The position numbers and the translations under genes are program-made. A DNA stretch of 64,000 nucleotides from Lamellibrachia satsuma (taxonomy: Eukaryota > Annelida > Polychaeta > Sabellida > Siboglinidae): contig BSQZ01000006.1 of the NCBI GenBank assembly GCA_033239005.1, positions 3,471,501-3,535,500 on the forward strand, given 5' to 3'. Shown here one piece after another: positions 57,301 to 63,694 of this stretch; position 1 is the stretch's first letter; each line of letters begins with the position of its first letter. The notes below the pieces were generated by a model. It was not told the DNA's origin and searched no databases. It saw nothing but the letters and a program-made list of their open reading frames with translations.

Positions 57301-60300
57301 TGAAGGAAGCAAGTGCCGTTGTAGAAAGACGTGAAGGAAGCAAGTGCCGCTGCAGAAAGACGTGAAGGAAGCAAGTGTTGCTGAAGAAAGACGTGAAGGA
57401 AGCAAGTGCCGCTGTAGAAAGACGTGAAGGAAGCAAGTGTTGCTGAAGAAAGACGTGAAGGAAGCAAGTGCCGTTGTAGAAAGACGTGAAGGAAGCAAGT
57501 GCCGTTGTAGAAAGGCGTGAAGGAAGCAAGTGCCGTTGTAGAAAGGCGTGAAGGAAGCAAGTGCCGTTGTAGAAAGACGTGAAGGAAGCAAGTGCCGCTG
57601 CAGAAAGACGTGAAGGAAGCAAGTGTTGCTGAAGAAAGACGTGAAGGAAGCAAGTGCCGCTGTAGAAAGACGTGAAGGAAGCAAGTGCCGCTGCAGAAAG
57701 ACATGAAGGAAGCAAGTGTTGCTGAAGAAAGACGTGAAGGAAGCAAGTGACGTTGTAGAAAGGCGTGAAGGAAGCAAGTGCCGTTGTAGAAAGGCGTGAA
57801 GGAAGCAAGTGCCGTTGTAGAAAGGCGTGAAGGAAGCAAGTGCCGTTGTAGAAAGGCGTGAAGGAAGCAAGTGCCGCTGCAGAAAGACGTGAAGGAAGCA
57901 AGTGTTGCTGAAGAAAGACGTGAAGGAAGCAAGTGCCGCTGCAGAAAGACGTGAAGGAAGCAAGTGCCGTTGTAGAAAGACGTGAAGGAAGCAAGTGCCG
58001 TTGTAGAAAGACGTGAAGGAAGCAAGTGTTGCTGAAGAAAGGCGTGAAGGAAGCAAGTGCCGTTGTAGAAAGACGTGAAGGAAGCAAGTGCCGCTGCAGA
58101 AAGACGTGAAGGAAGCAAGTGTTGCTGAAGAAAGACGTGAAGGAAGCAAGTGCCGTTGTAGAAAGACGTGAAGGAAGCAAGTGCCGTTGTAGAAAGACGT
58201 GAAGGAAGCAAGTGTTGCTGAAGAAAGGCGTGAAGGAAGCAAGTGCCGTTGTAGAAAGACGTGAAGGAAGCAAGTGCCGCTGCAGAAAGACGTGAAGGAA
58301 GCAAGTGTTGCTGAAGAAAGACGTGAAGGAAGCAAGTGCCGTTGTAGAAAGACGTGAAGGAAGCAAGTGCCGCTGCAGAAAGACGTGAAGGAAGCAAGTG
58401 TTGCTGAAGAAAGACGTGAAGGAAGCAAGTGCCGCTGCAGAAAGACGTGAAGGAAGCAAGTGTTGCTGAAGAAAGACGTGAAGGAAGCAAGTGCCGCTGT
58501 AGAAAGACGTGAAGGAAGCAAGTGTTGCTGAAGAAAGACGTGAAGGAAGCAAGTGCCGTTGTAGAAAGACGTGAAGGAAGCAAGTGCCGTTGTAGAAAGA
58601 CGTGAAGGAAGCAAGTGTTGCCGAAGAAAGGCGTGAAGGAAGCAAGTGCCGTTGTAGAAAGACGTGAAGGAAGCAAGTGCCGCTGCAGAAAGACGTGAAG
58701 GAAGCAAGTGTTGCTGAAGAAAGACGTGAAGGAAGCAAGTGCCGTTGTAGAAAGACGTGAAGGAAGCAAGTGCCGCTGCAGAAAGACGTGAAGGAAGCAA
58801 GTGCCGTTGTAGAAAGACGTGAAGGAAGCAAGTGTTGCCGAAGAAAGGCGTGAAGGAAGCAAGTGCCGTTGTAGAAAGACGTGAAGGAAGCAAGTGCCGC
58901 TGCAGAAAGACGTGAAGGAAGCAAGTGTTGCTGAAGAAAGACGTGAAGGAAGCAAGTGCCGCTGTAGAAAGACGTGAAGGAAGCAAGTGCCGCTGCAGAA
59001 AGACGTGAAGGAAGCAAGTGTTGCTGAAGAAAGACGTGAAGGAAGCAAGTGTTGCTGAAGAAAGACGTGAAGGAAGCAAGTGCCGCTGCAGAAAGACGTG
59101 AAGGAAGCAAGTGTTGCTGAAGAAACACGTGAAGGAAGCAAGTGACGTTGTAGAAAGGCGTGAAGGAAGCAAGTGCCGTTGTAGAAAGGCGTGAAGGAAG
59201 CAAGTGCCGCTGCAGAAAGACGTGAAGGAAGCAAGTGTTGCTGAAGAAAGACGTGAAGGAAGCAAGTGCCGTTGTAGAAAGACGTGAAGGAAGCAAGTGC
59301 CGTTGTAGAAAGGCGTGAAGGAAGCAAGTGCCGCTGTAGAAAGACGACGAGGAAGCAAGTGCCGCTGCAGAAAGACGTGAAGGAAGCAAGTGTTGCTGAA
59401 GAAAGACGTGAAGGAAGCAAGTGCCGCTGTAGAAAGACGAGGAGGAAGCAGGTGCAGCTGTAGAAAGACGAGAAGGAAGCAGGTGCAGCTGTAGAAAGAC
59501 GAGAAGGAAGCAGATGGATAATAATTAAACCCGTAACATTACTTCTTAATCAAATATCTAATACTGGAATCTTCCCAGACAGGATGAAAATTGCAAAAGT
59601 CATTCCTATCTTTAAAAATGATGACGAAACACTGTTCTGTAACTACAGACCAATATCACTATTACATGTAATATCTAAAGTTGTTGAAAAAGTTATGCAT
59701 GATCAGATACACTCCTTTTTTTTACAGAACATTCACTTTTCAATGATAACCAATACGGCTTCAAATCTGGTCACTCAACAGAATATGCCATCATGGAAGT
59801 TACTGACAGAACTATAACTGCCCTGGATTCAAATGAAACACCTATTAATATATTTTTAGATCTACCAAAAGCATTTGACACCTTAGACCACAACATTCTA
59901 TTAAACAAATTACATTATAATAATATGTTTAAGTAAATATAATTCACATACTGAATCACTGTTTAAGAAATAAAAAATTCTTAATGTAACATATATGTTG
60001 CAATTACAGGAATTACAATTTTATTATAAATATGTACACATGAAATTACCAGTATATTTAAAAAACTTAAAAAATTAATAATTTTGCCAAACGATGCATT
60101 AGGTGTGATATTTCTTTACTAATAAGCACTGTTTCGAATCATATAAGGAACAAAATAGCTCGCATGTATTTACTAGATATGCCAAAACTACAGAGAACAA
60201 TTCTCTATGCCAAATTGTTACATTTGTGGACGGACCTAATAATTAAATCATAAACGCTTTCATATGTCATTATTTCTGTTAATAAACGTGCATATTCGCC

Positions 60301-63110
60301 AGTTTAAAAATTAAGTCAATTTATTTACCCTTTAAGATTTCGTCATCATTTAATAATAAAATAAATAAATTACTTGTCAAGCATATTTTGGAAGTAATGA
60401 ACTTGTGTTGTTATTATTTTTCGAGGAAGTGCTTAAGTAAGTTAAATGAACTTCGTTGAAAATTATAGTACTAGGGTGGCTGCCAAAAGAGCACTTCCGT
60501 TTCCGATTATGAATGACAGGGGTAGGGTTAGAAATTTAGAACCGCCACTTGCGACTGAATACTTACGGGAACTGTTGCAGAGTACACCCGTCTGAAACGA
60601 CAGGACACGGTATAAACAATGACGTATCGTATCGTATATATTAAAGATTTCTCAGGATCATAGGGTTTCCACGTTTTTCAATATATTGATTACCAAATAA
60701 AATAAATTACATTAATATTAATTGACATGTTCTTTACCTTCAAAACCCTCTCAGGGAACTCGCTTGTATTTTCCGAGCATCATGCCGTTACTATGTTATG
60801 TTAGTAGAGTGTCAAAGATCAAGTGCAAATGGCGTTGTGCATGGTGTATCAACGTTGCGCATGGTGTATCAACGTTGTGCATGGTGTATCAAAGTTGTGC
60901 ATGATGTATCAACGTTGCCTAATTTGACCCATTTTACCTGTTCCACGACCTGGTTTGCCGCTTCCCATGCCTGGTTTGCCGCCTCCTCTGCCTGGTTTCC
61001 CCCCTCCCATGCCTGGTCCACGTCCACCCTCACCCGGTCGGCCCCCTCCCATGCCTGGTCCACGCCCATCCTCACCCGGTCGGCCCCCTCCCATGCCTGG
61101 TCCACGCCCATCCTCACCCGGTCGGCCCCCTCCCATGCCTGGTCCACGCCCATCCTCACCCGGTCGGCCCCCTCCCATGCCTGGTCCATGCCCATCCTCA
61201 CCCGGTCGGCCCCCTCCCATGCCTGGTTTGCCGCCTCCCATGCCTGGTCCACGTCCATCCTCACCCGGTTGGCCCCCTCCCATGCCTGGTCCACGCCCAT
61301 CCTCACCCGGTCGGTCCCCTCCCATGCCTGGTCCACGCCCATCCTCACCCGGTCGGCCCCCTCCCATGCCTGGTCCACGCCCATCCTCACCCGGTCGGCC
61401 CCCTCCCATGCCTGGTCCACGCCCATCCTCACCCGGTCGGCCTCCTCCCATGCCTGTGGTCCACGCCCAGCCTCACCCGGTCGGCCCCCTCCCATGCCTG
61501 GTCCATGCCCATCCTCACCCGGTCGGCCCCCTCCCATGCCTGGTCCACGCCCATCCTCACCCGGTCGGCCCCCTCCCATGCCTGGTCCATGCCCATCCTC
61601 ACCCGGTCGGCCCCCTCCCATGCCTGGTCCACGCCCATCCTCACCCGGTCGGCCCCCTCCCATGCCTGGTCCACGCCCATCCTCACCCGGTCGGCCCCCT
61701 CCCATGCCTGGTCCACGCCCATCCTCACCCGGTCGGCCCCCTCCCATACCTGGTCCACGCCCATCCTCACCCGGTCGTCTCCCTCCCATGCCTGGTCCAC
61801 GCCCATCTTCATCCGGTCGGCCTCCTCCCATGCCTGGTCCACGCCCGTCGTCATCCGGTCGCCCCCCTCCCATGCCTGGTCCACGCCCGTCGTCATCCGG
61901 TCGGCCCCCTCCCATGCCTGGTCCACGCCCATCTTCATCCGGTCGGCCCCCTCCCGTGCCTGGTCCATGCCCACCATCATCCGGTCGCCCCCCTCCCATT
62001 CCTGGTCCTCGTCCATCGTCATCCGGTCGTCCCCCTCCCATGCCTGGTCCACGCCCATCTTCATCCGGTCGGCCCCCTCCCATGCCTGGTCCACGCCCAT
62101 CGTTATCCGGTCGTCCCCCTCCCATGCCTGGTCCACGCCCGTCGTCATCCGGTCGCCCCCCTCCAATGCCTGGTCCACGCCCATCGTCATCCGGTCGCTC
62201 CCCTCCCATGCCTGGTCCACGCCCATCGCCATCCGGTCGGCCCCCTTCTTGTTGTCCACGCCCACCCATACCCGATCCGCCCCCGGTTCGCGGTGTCCCG
62301 TCGCGACTCGCTGACATCCCTTGATAACGGCCCGCTACACCTGAAACATACCGCCATTCCAGTGATCTCAGTTGCGCTCTGTGTTATTTAGGTGATCGTG
62401 TCGTTGTTGTCAGTGAGGGCGTACCCTGGTACCACAATCCCCTACAACAGGACGAGTGTCGTCTTTAATCGACGCTGTCTGATTTTAGTTCACCGAAGTT
62501 ATATGCACATATAATTAAAGCTCTGATAACATTGCTAGAACAAGTTCGCCCAGACAAATCGTCTAGTCGTCCGATTCTGTCTCAGTGTCTACTCTGCTGC
62601 ATGGATCACTATGGAGTACCGGTCCTGTCTATGTCAACCTCCAACACAATGGTTTATTTGAGGGCACTGGGTCATGGCCCCGTTTTGACTTACATTTCCC
62701 CCGTATTTTACAGTTGCGCTACTACGTGGTAGCATTTAAGCCTACATTTAATCACTTTAGTAATACGAGGACTTTCTTTGTAGATTAATCCTAGTTTGAA
62801 TGTTTGAAGCTGATATAATAAAACATTGCTTCGTAGTGGTTTTATTTTTAGGGTTTTATCCAGGTGGAGTCGGATATCAGCATATGCAAAATATTGTATA
62901 GTGGCTTCACAATGTCGCGGCTTCCAAAACTTGTAAGCACCCATGAAATTGTGTAATTATTACAAGTGACGTTGTTATTATGAATACATGGCTCCCCTGT
63001 TACAGCACGTTGTACAATGTACTGTCGGACATGGAGAGACAATAGCGACACCTACCGGCATTGTCGAACAACACCAGACTGACGCCAAGCATTAGCAGCA
63101 ATGGCTTCAT
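40577..63110 (-). CDS. secreted Gly-rich-repeat and mesothelin/stereocilin-like protein gene, 26 coding exons traced
   Basis: Minus-strand gene rebuilt from splice sites and phase. Order: signal peptide (MKPLLLMLGVSLVLF), a 1.4-kb exon of 14-residue repeats (GRPGEDGRGPGMGG type), a microexon, then about 23 exons of 22-78 codons with the look of the mesothelin/stereocilin/otoancorin superfamily: L-x-x-LG, Cys at helix ends, S-x-x-Q-I-x-x-L and W-T/S-x-x-Q-x-x-x-L segments. Consecutive phases agree at nearly every junction. The exceptions noted are the donor choice at 45157 and the acceptor at 43582. About 1,650 codons. Known: these vertebrate proteins are extracellular, predicted superhelical repeat proteins, often GPI-anchored. 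Inferred: a secreted or anchored matrix/adhesion protein. The 3' end is open: the last traced exon has a good donor (40576-40575), or else reads on to a stop at about 40500. Confidence 0.72.
40940..41065. repeat. (GT)n/(CGTG)n microsatellite
   Basis: Alternating GT and GCGT tracts in the intron between exons 25 and 26. Confidence 0.9.
41085..41210 (-). mobile_element. LINE 3' UTR-like fragment
   Basis: Shares tggcaagt..caa.gaagccattgg with 51640-51680 and a diverged form near 56240-56290. At 51.6-51.9 kb the same segment follows an RT C-terminus, so this is probably the 3' tail of that LINE. Confidence 0.5.
41236..41333 (-). CDS. exon 25: stereocilin/mesothelin-like repeat
   Basis: Acceptor ..cgtgtttgcag, donor AAA|GTAATA, phase 1 in, 0 out. 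It encodes GLSGDTLTSYDAAAIDSW, then INGIQHIPAEGLK. The frame stays open for 90 nt more, but that stretch resembles the dispersed repeat at 41100-41200, so I end the exon here. Confidence 0.75.
41546..41691 (-). CDS. exon 24: stereocilin/mesothelin-like repeat
   Basis: Acceptor ..tactacttgtag, donor G|GTGAGC, phase 2 in, 1 out. It encodes SVSSLVGALKTCGSEQLQAL, then WLAQDPSAHGL and WDAANLRDVGILLG. Confidence 0.8.
41990..42690. repeat. ~32-bp minisatellite, ~22 copies
   Basis: Repeats of cttgatctctcccaatcagc then ctaggtcttatt with scattered changes, in the intron between exons 23 and 24. Confidence 0.9.
42920..43065 (-). CDS. exon 23: stereocilin/mesothelin-like repeat
   Basis: Acceptor ..tttgccttcggcag, donor GC|GTAAGT, phase 0 in, 2 out. 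It encodes LAAFVQRYMDFLNLTSSGQL, then FVCGLTGSQIRLISPTTY. Textbook repeat pattern. Confidence 0.82.
43469..43582 (-). CDS. exon 22: stereocilin/mesothelin-like repeat
   Basis: Donor CAG|GTAAGC, phase 0. It encodes QLGSVAYGLSVADIACL and SIAALGSLHGWTQQQ. An acceptor at 43584-43583 gives phase 0 to match exon 21. A stronger one at 43598-43597 would be phase 1 and would need another exon between. Confidence 0.72.
43658..44085. repeat. 47-bp minisatellite
   Basis: About nine copies of a 47-bp unit (ttcacgcattggaagaacaa, atacacgccgtcacgccaac, ...) in the intron between exons 21 and 22, with one truncated copy near 43780-43800. The three overlapping plus-strand ORFs here are artefacts of the repeat. 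Confidence 0.92.
44365..44543 (-). CDS. exon 21: stereocilin/mesothelin-like repeat
   Basis: Acceptor ..tgtgttgtccag, donor CAG|GTCAGT, phase 1 in, 0 out. It encodes LTCVDLQSLGSALGQLTVSQ, IEALDEADVYSCVDTLGG and WTDDQTTALLSRFKQ. One of the most family-typical repeats in the gene. Confidence 0.82.
45157..45358 (-). CDS. exon 20: acidic then polybasic exon (donor uncertain)
   Basis: Acceptor ..gcctgcctccag, phase 0 in. It encodes EIRRSVEDMEAQDDSESDCC, then a stretch ending TARRRRRGMPIAQLVQ. A run of five Arg (about 45186-45201) fits a proprotein-convertase site. The weak donor C|GTGTTA (end 45157) supplies the phase needed by exon 21. The frame otherwise stops near 45089. Confidence 0.6.
45605..45937 (+). 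mobile_element. LINE C-terminal fragment with (TAAG)n tail
   Basis: Plus-strand reading: SWRHHMTNQELYGSLSRITT, VKQRRLRLAGHVMRHAEAAN, GPRRRGRPTTTLENILEKDT, AAMKNRNHWKEI then stop, followed by TAAG repeats (45910-45937). This is the terminal part of an RTE/CR1-like element that ends in a short tandem repeat. Antisense in the intron between exons 19 and 20. Confidence 0.83.
46084..46171 (-). CDS. exon 19: Gly-rich short exon
   Basis: Acceptor ..ccacttgcag, donor CAG|GTAGAC, phase 2 in, 0 out. It encodes AVDGAGAEGGELSLGGWRAA and LGGRNMSDQ. Confidence 0.65.
46663..46862 (-). CDS. exon 18: mesothelin-like repeat
   Basis: Acceptor ..ctgttccgacag, donor AA|GTAACG, phase 0 in, 2 out. It encodes VEDDVTGLGSLLQDADSSL, FSPAVLKTALQSALPF and LPPNVREKILAAL. 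Reading through the donor would stop at once (TAA). Exon 19 accepts phase 2, supporting splicing. Confidence 0.73.
47316..47451 (-). CDS. exon 17: Cys-rich repeat
   Basis: Acceptor ..gctgtatgcag, donor CGG|GTAAGA, phase 2 in, 0 out. It encodes SGDLENAKAAVCEKICQRIG, then VKCYVNKQRRRRLLAVCLKC. Confidence 0.72.
47910..48070 (-). CDS. exon 16: mesothelin-like repeat
   Basis: Acceptor ..ccgtgtctgcag, phase 0 in. It encodes AEALRDLILGGLAQLNYS, MAELTETQVDGITTKL and a Cys-rich end. The donor TG|GTGTAA (phase 2) is weak, chosen because it matches the phase of exon 17. Confidence 0.7.
48325..48530. repeat. 48-bp tandem repeat, four copies
   Basis: Units of cttatgttctattgtcatgc, aagcatacaatcatgttccg, ttcatcat in the intron between exons 15 and 16. 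Confidence 0.92.
48658..48775 (-). CDS. exon 15: mesothelin-like repeat
   Basis: Acceptor ..ttgctatgcag, donor CAG|GTGGGT, phase 2 in, 0 out. It encodes GMGSVVTGMCSKTISDL and FGLQLSVQDRWTGRQ. Confidence 0.74.
49167..49234 (-). CDS. exon 14: short repeat exon
   Basis: 68 nt, acceptor ..attcgtttccag, donor AG|GTCAGC, phase 0 in, 2 out. It encodes DSFAYWIFSVNRSADTYKPE. Confidence 0.72.
49440..49710 (-). repeat. 35-bp tandem repeat spanning an exon-intron boundary
   Basis: About seven units. On the minus strand each unit is gtaagcagaaggtgcccaac then atgagcccgtcaaag, i.e. the exon 13 end plus its 5' splice site, repeated into the intron with drift. Confidence 0.88.
49677..49823 (-). CDS. exon 13: mesothelin-like repeat (duplicate of exon 6)
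   Basis: Phase 0-0, 49 codons, acceptor ..tttgtctag, donor AAG|GTAAGC. The sequence ends GLDQQKVPNMSPSK. Its donor end is copied in tandem into the following intron (35-bp repeat). Confidence 0.78.
50175..50408 (-). CDS. exon 12: helical, lysine-rich repeat
   Basis: Phase 0-0, 78 codons, acceptor ..ctgttgttacag, donor GGA|GTAAGT. It encodes KALLCRLCGQQAAGEPVN, then KLGSAVVYLRRKGIQQMKRQ and FRKLQQARAFVAG. Basic and probably helical. Confidence 0.77.
51024..51218 (-). CDS. exon 11: mesothelin-like repeat
   Basis: Phase 0-0, 65 codons, acceptor ..cttcttcgttag, donor TTT|GTAAGT. It encodes FNNFTSDDVMGMGCSVTALS, then VRQVEELPCQALCDSLPVIS. The S-x-R-Q-V-E-E-L segment is typical of stereocilin/mesothelin repeats. 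Confidence 0.8.
51600..51905 (-). mobile_element. LINE 3' end (RT C-terminus and 3' UTR)
   Basis: The minus strand reads KYSFSQRTINEWNKLSTDCV, TASSVNMF, then a small shift and NNVDTYLRRAGYT-stop, the usual C-terminus of CR1/jockey-like RT ORFs, followed by the UTR segment also seen at 41.1 and 56.2 kb. In the intron between exons 10 and 11. Confidence 0.75.
52019..52130 (-). CDS. exon 10: mesothelin-like repeat
   Basis: Acceptor ..cggctgcag, donor AAG|GTAAGA, phase 2 in, 0 out. It encodes KKSALGCIPGDFFLRQSR and GQCKNTIRLTAMTGMTSK. Confidence 0.73.
52510..52600. repeat. GGGACC-rich short tandem repeat
   Basis: Units such as gggaccgccgt and gggacctccga, about eight copies, just downstream of exon 9. 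Confidence 0.75.
52708..52883 (-). CDS. exon 9: mesothelin-like repeat
   Basis: Acceptor ..ccattaatag, donor GC|GTAAGT, phase 0 in, 2 out. It encodes LRAKIAEIVQLPLDCDV, an Arg-rich stretch, then GRIIMTRLFDAANNNATLPSL. Confidence 0.68.
52912..53060. repeat. (GT)n/(GTGC)n microsatellite
   Basis: GT, GTGC and GTGTGG tracts immediately upstream of the exon 9 acceptor in transcript sense. Confidence 0.88.
53567..53750 (-). CDS. exon 8: mesothelin-like repeat
   Basis: Acceptor ..gtcgcctag, donor TCT|GTAAGT, phase 2 in, 0 out. It encodes LASVASEKLLQDTKNCDIV and AAIKLWSDGAQPELGSYL, then LLPYLPGRYC. Confidence 0.77.
54038..54192 (-). CDS. exon 7: mesothelin-like repeat
   Basis: Acceptor ..actgtgtgcag, donor AT|GTAAGT, phase 0 in, 2 out. 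It encodes CKPHSVPEVSALLQRERC and RRLQRALRAMNGSTFND. A (TATG)n/(TA)n array lies just upstream in the preceding intron. Confidence 0.72.
54235..54341. repeat. (TATG)n and (TA)n microsatellite
   Basis: TATG units then TA, ending exactly where duplicated block copy 2 begins. Confidence 0.9.
54342..55100. repeat. direct segmental duplication, copy 2 (contains exon 6)
   Basis: Counterpart of 49246-50044, about 5.1 kb away in the same orientation. It also holds its own 35-bp donor repeat array (about 54535-54760). Confidence 0.92.
54733..54879 (-). CDS. exon 6: mesothelin-like repeat (duplicate of exon 13)
   Basis: Phase 0-0, 49 codons, acceptor ..tttgtctag, donor GAG|GTAAGC. It encodes LASADIVENSELTEAMSL and GGSFRAAFGVDQQTVPN. 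Near-identical to the exon at 49677-49823, with three visible residue changes (GVDQQT/GLDQQK and final E/K). Confidence 0.78.
55120..55286. repeat. (TTATA)n and (CACG)n microsatellites
   Basis: Short TATAT units then CACG/CACA repeats just beyond duplicated block copy 2. Confidence 0.85.
55450..55608 (-). CDS. exon 5: mesothelin-like repeat
   Basis: Phase 0-0 (53 codons), acceptor ..ggcttggcag, donor TCG|GTACGT. It begins MPSGNCTVEQAADTLCR and includes FLFFLNCLDAESRCVLLC. Near the end, the next frame reads TLWTPDRAKQLKLIG, which looks more family-like, so a small indel in this exon is possible. Phases to both neighbours favour the stated frame. Confidence 0.62.
55913..56024 (-). CDS. exon 4: mesothelin-like repeat
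   Basis: Acceptor ..gtcggttccag, donor AAG|GTAACT, phase 2 in, 0 out. It encodes VVQEAVHGVMKKGQPVSSL and ADIPYACMRRIAQK, amphipathic helix-like. It lies downstream of the 31-bp minisatellite intron. Confidence 0.75.
56225..56350 (-). mobile_element. diverged LINE 3' UTR-like fragment
   Basis: gccattga..atcgagaatccaacaatgtt resembles 51660-51700. Minus orientation, no coding part. Confidence 0.45.
56655..59515. repeat. 31-bp minisatellite, ~92 copies, with higher-order structure
   Basis: Unit gaaggaagcaagtg plus a variable block (ttgctgaag, ccgttgtag, ccgctgcag, tcgctgtag) plus aaagacgt. Fills most of the intron between exons 3 and 4. Variant blocks recur in order, for example a six-unit, 186-bp block at 58028 recurs at 58214 with five of six units alike. 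All three minus frames are open for over 900 codons, a side effect of a stop-free unit whose length is not a multiple of three. Confidence 0.97.
59521..59940 (+). mobile_element. LINE reverse-transcriptase fragment, frameshifted
   Basis: Reads MKIAKVIPIFKNDDETLFCN, YRPISLLHVISKVVEKVM, then after a shift at a T run DNQYGFKSGHSTEYAIMEVT and PINIFLDLPKAFDTLDHN. RT fingers to palm of a jockey/CR1-like element. Abuts the minisatellite. Confidence 0.83.
60567..60591 (-). CDS. exon 3: 25-nt microexon
   Basis: Strong acceptor (..cctgtcgtttcag) and donor (CCC|GTAAGT). Phase 1 in and phase 2 out match exon 2 and exon 4 exactly. It encodes DGCTLQQF plus part of a Pro codon and brings in the first Cys of the repeat region. 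Confidence 0.7.
60838..60918. repeat. 20-bp tandem repeat, four copies
   Basis: tgtatcaacgttgcgcatgg repeated just after the exon 2 donor. Confidence 0.85.
60938..62340 (-). CDS. exon 2: glycine-rich 14-residue repeat exon, with 2-bp frame lesion
   Basis: Acceptor ..tatgtttcag, donor G|GTAAAA. Reading in from exon 1 gives GVAGRYQGMSASRDGTPRTG and then about 30 repeats of 14 residues. Early units are GRPDDDGRGPGMGG-like, later units GRPGEDGRGPGMGG-like, and the last part is GGGKPGMGSGKPGRGTG. Near 61457 one 42-bp unit has two extra bases (cctgtggtcc against cctggtcc). Without them the exon is 1,401 nt, phase 1-1, and open throughout. With them the frame changes to a run of QAWEGADRVRMGVD until a later stop. 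Gly with alternating Arg and Asp/Glu suggests an extended, flexible, charged segment of a matrix-like protein. The 42-bp period explains frame-preserving growth. The opposite strand is also open but has no matching splice context. Confidence 0.72.
60955..62250 (-). repeat. 42-bp coding minisatellite, ~30 copies
   Basis: The unit encodes 14 residues. Two subfamilies: TCATC-type (Asp-Asp, exon start) and CTCACC-type (Gly-Glu, exon end). It forms almost all of exon 2. Confidence 0.93.
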
Positions 63111-63126
63111 CTTCGATGCGCAACTA
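63056..63126 (-). CDS. exon 1: start codon and signal peptide
   Basis: Acceptor at 63128-63127, 16 nt of leader, ATG at 63110-63108, then MKPLLLMLGVSLVLFDNA, a typical short hydrophobic signal sequence, ending phase 1 at donor G|GTAGGT. Confidence 0.78.
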
Positions 63127-63330
63127 CTGAAAATAGAATTAACATAATAATGTCTACGGTCGGCAAAATCGTATGTTTTTCATTTTCTGCAATAATTCAT
63201 AACCTCGTTCAATCTTGAGTATTAGTCACCTTGTGTGTGGGGTGTGTGGTATTAATGTCACAATTACGCAATATGTAGGAAAACAGACAATTCAGATGCC
63301 GCGCAATGGGTAAATAGTAGGCCTACTTAC

Positions 63331-63480
63331 GCGATTCCTAAGAAATAGTTAAGACCTCGAATATGAATGATGAACTGTTTAGTAGCGCCACAGGTGGCCA
63401 TTCCATGAAGCAAACCAAAAAGGCGCCGAAGACGCCGAAGACGCCGACCGGAAAACAATGAGCAAATTTCGCTTTTTACA
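63331..63480 (-). other. candidate 5' noncoding exon (upstream limit unknown)
   Basis: A consensus donor (ATCGC|GTAAGTAGG, exon end 63331) pairs with the acceptor ctattttcag immediately before the coding exon at 63126. This gives a short 5' UTR exon. Its 5' limit is arbitrary here. A TATATAAA-like stretch on the minus strand near 63590 could be a core promoter, but that is weak. Confidence 0.35.
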
Positions 63481-63694
63481 ACATTTGTACAGCGTAATTT
63501 GGTGGTACTTTTTACTCACCCACCTACCCACCCACCCGGTGCTTTTTACCCGTCACGTCGGCTAAAATGTACCGATTTATTTTTTTATATAAAAATTTAT
63601 GTATACAAATTATTTTTGTTTAGCATAATTCTCGTGTTGCCAATTTCACACCTGTTTCTAATGCACGTATCAGTATCGTTCTAGTAGTGTAGTT

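Noticed and set aside
56601..59420. Three overlapping minus-strand ORFs of 909-939 codons
   Set aside because: They are the three frames of a 31-bp minisatellite. With no stop in a unit whose length is not a multiple of three, all frames stay open. No splice context or domain supports translation.
61429..62265. Minus-strand ORF of QAWEGADRVRMGVD-type repeats
   Set aside because: An alternative frame of the same repeat, reached only through the 2-bp insertion. Its phase does not fit the exon 3 junction.
60798..62391. Long plus-strand Pro/His-rich ORFs (about 480-508 codons)
   Set aside because: Opposite strand of the 42-bp coding repeat. The minus strand has a signal-peptide exon, matching phases and splice sites. 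The plus strand has none.
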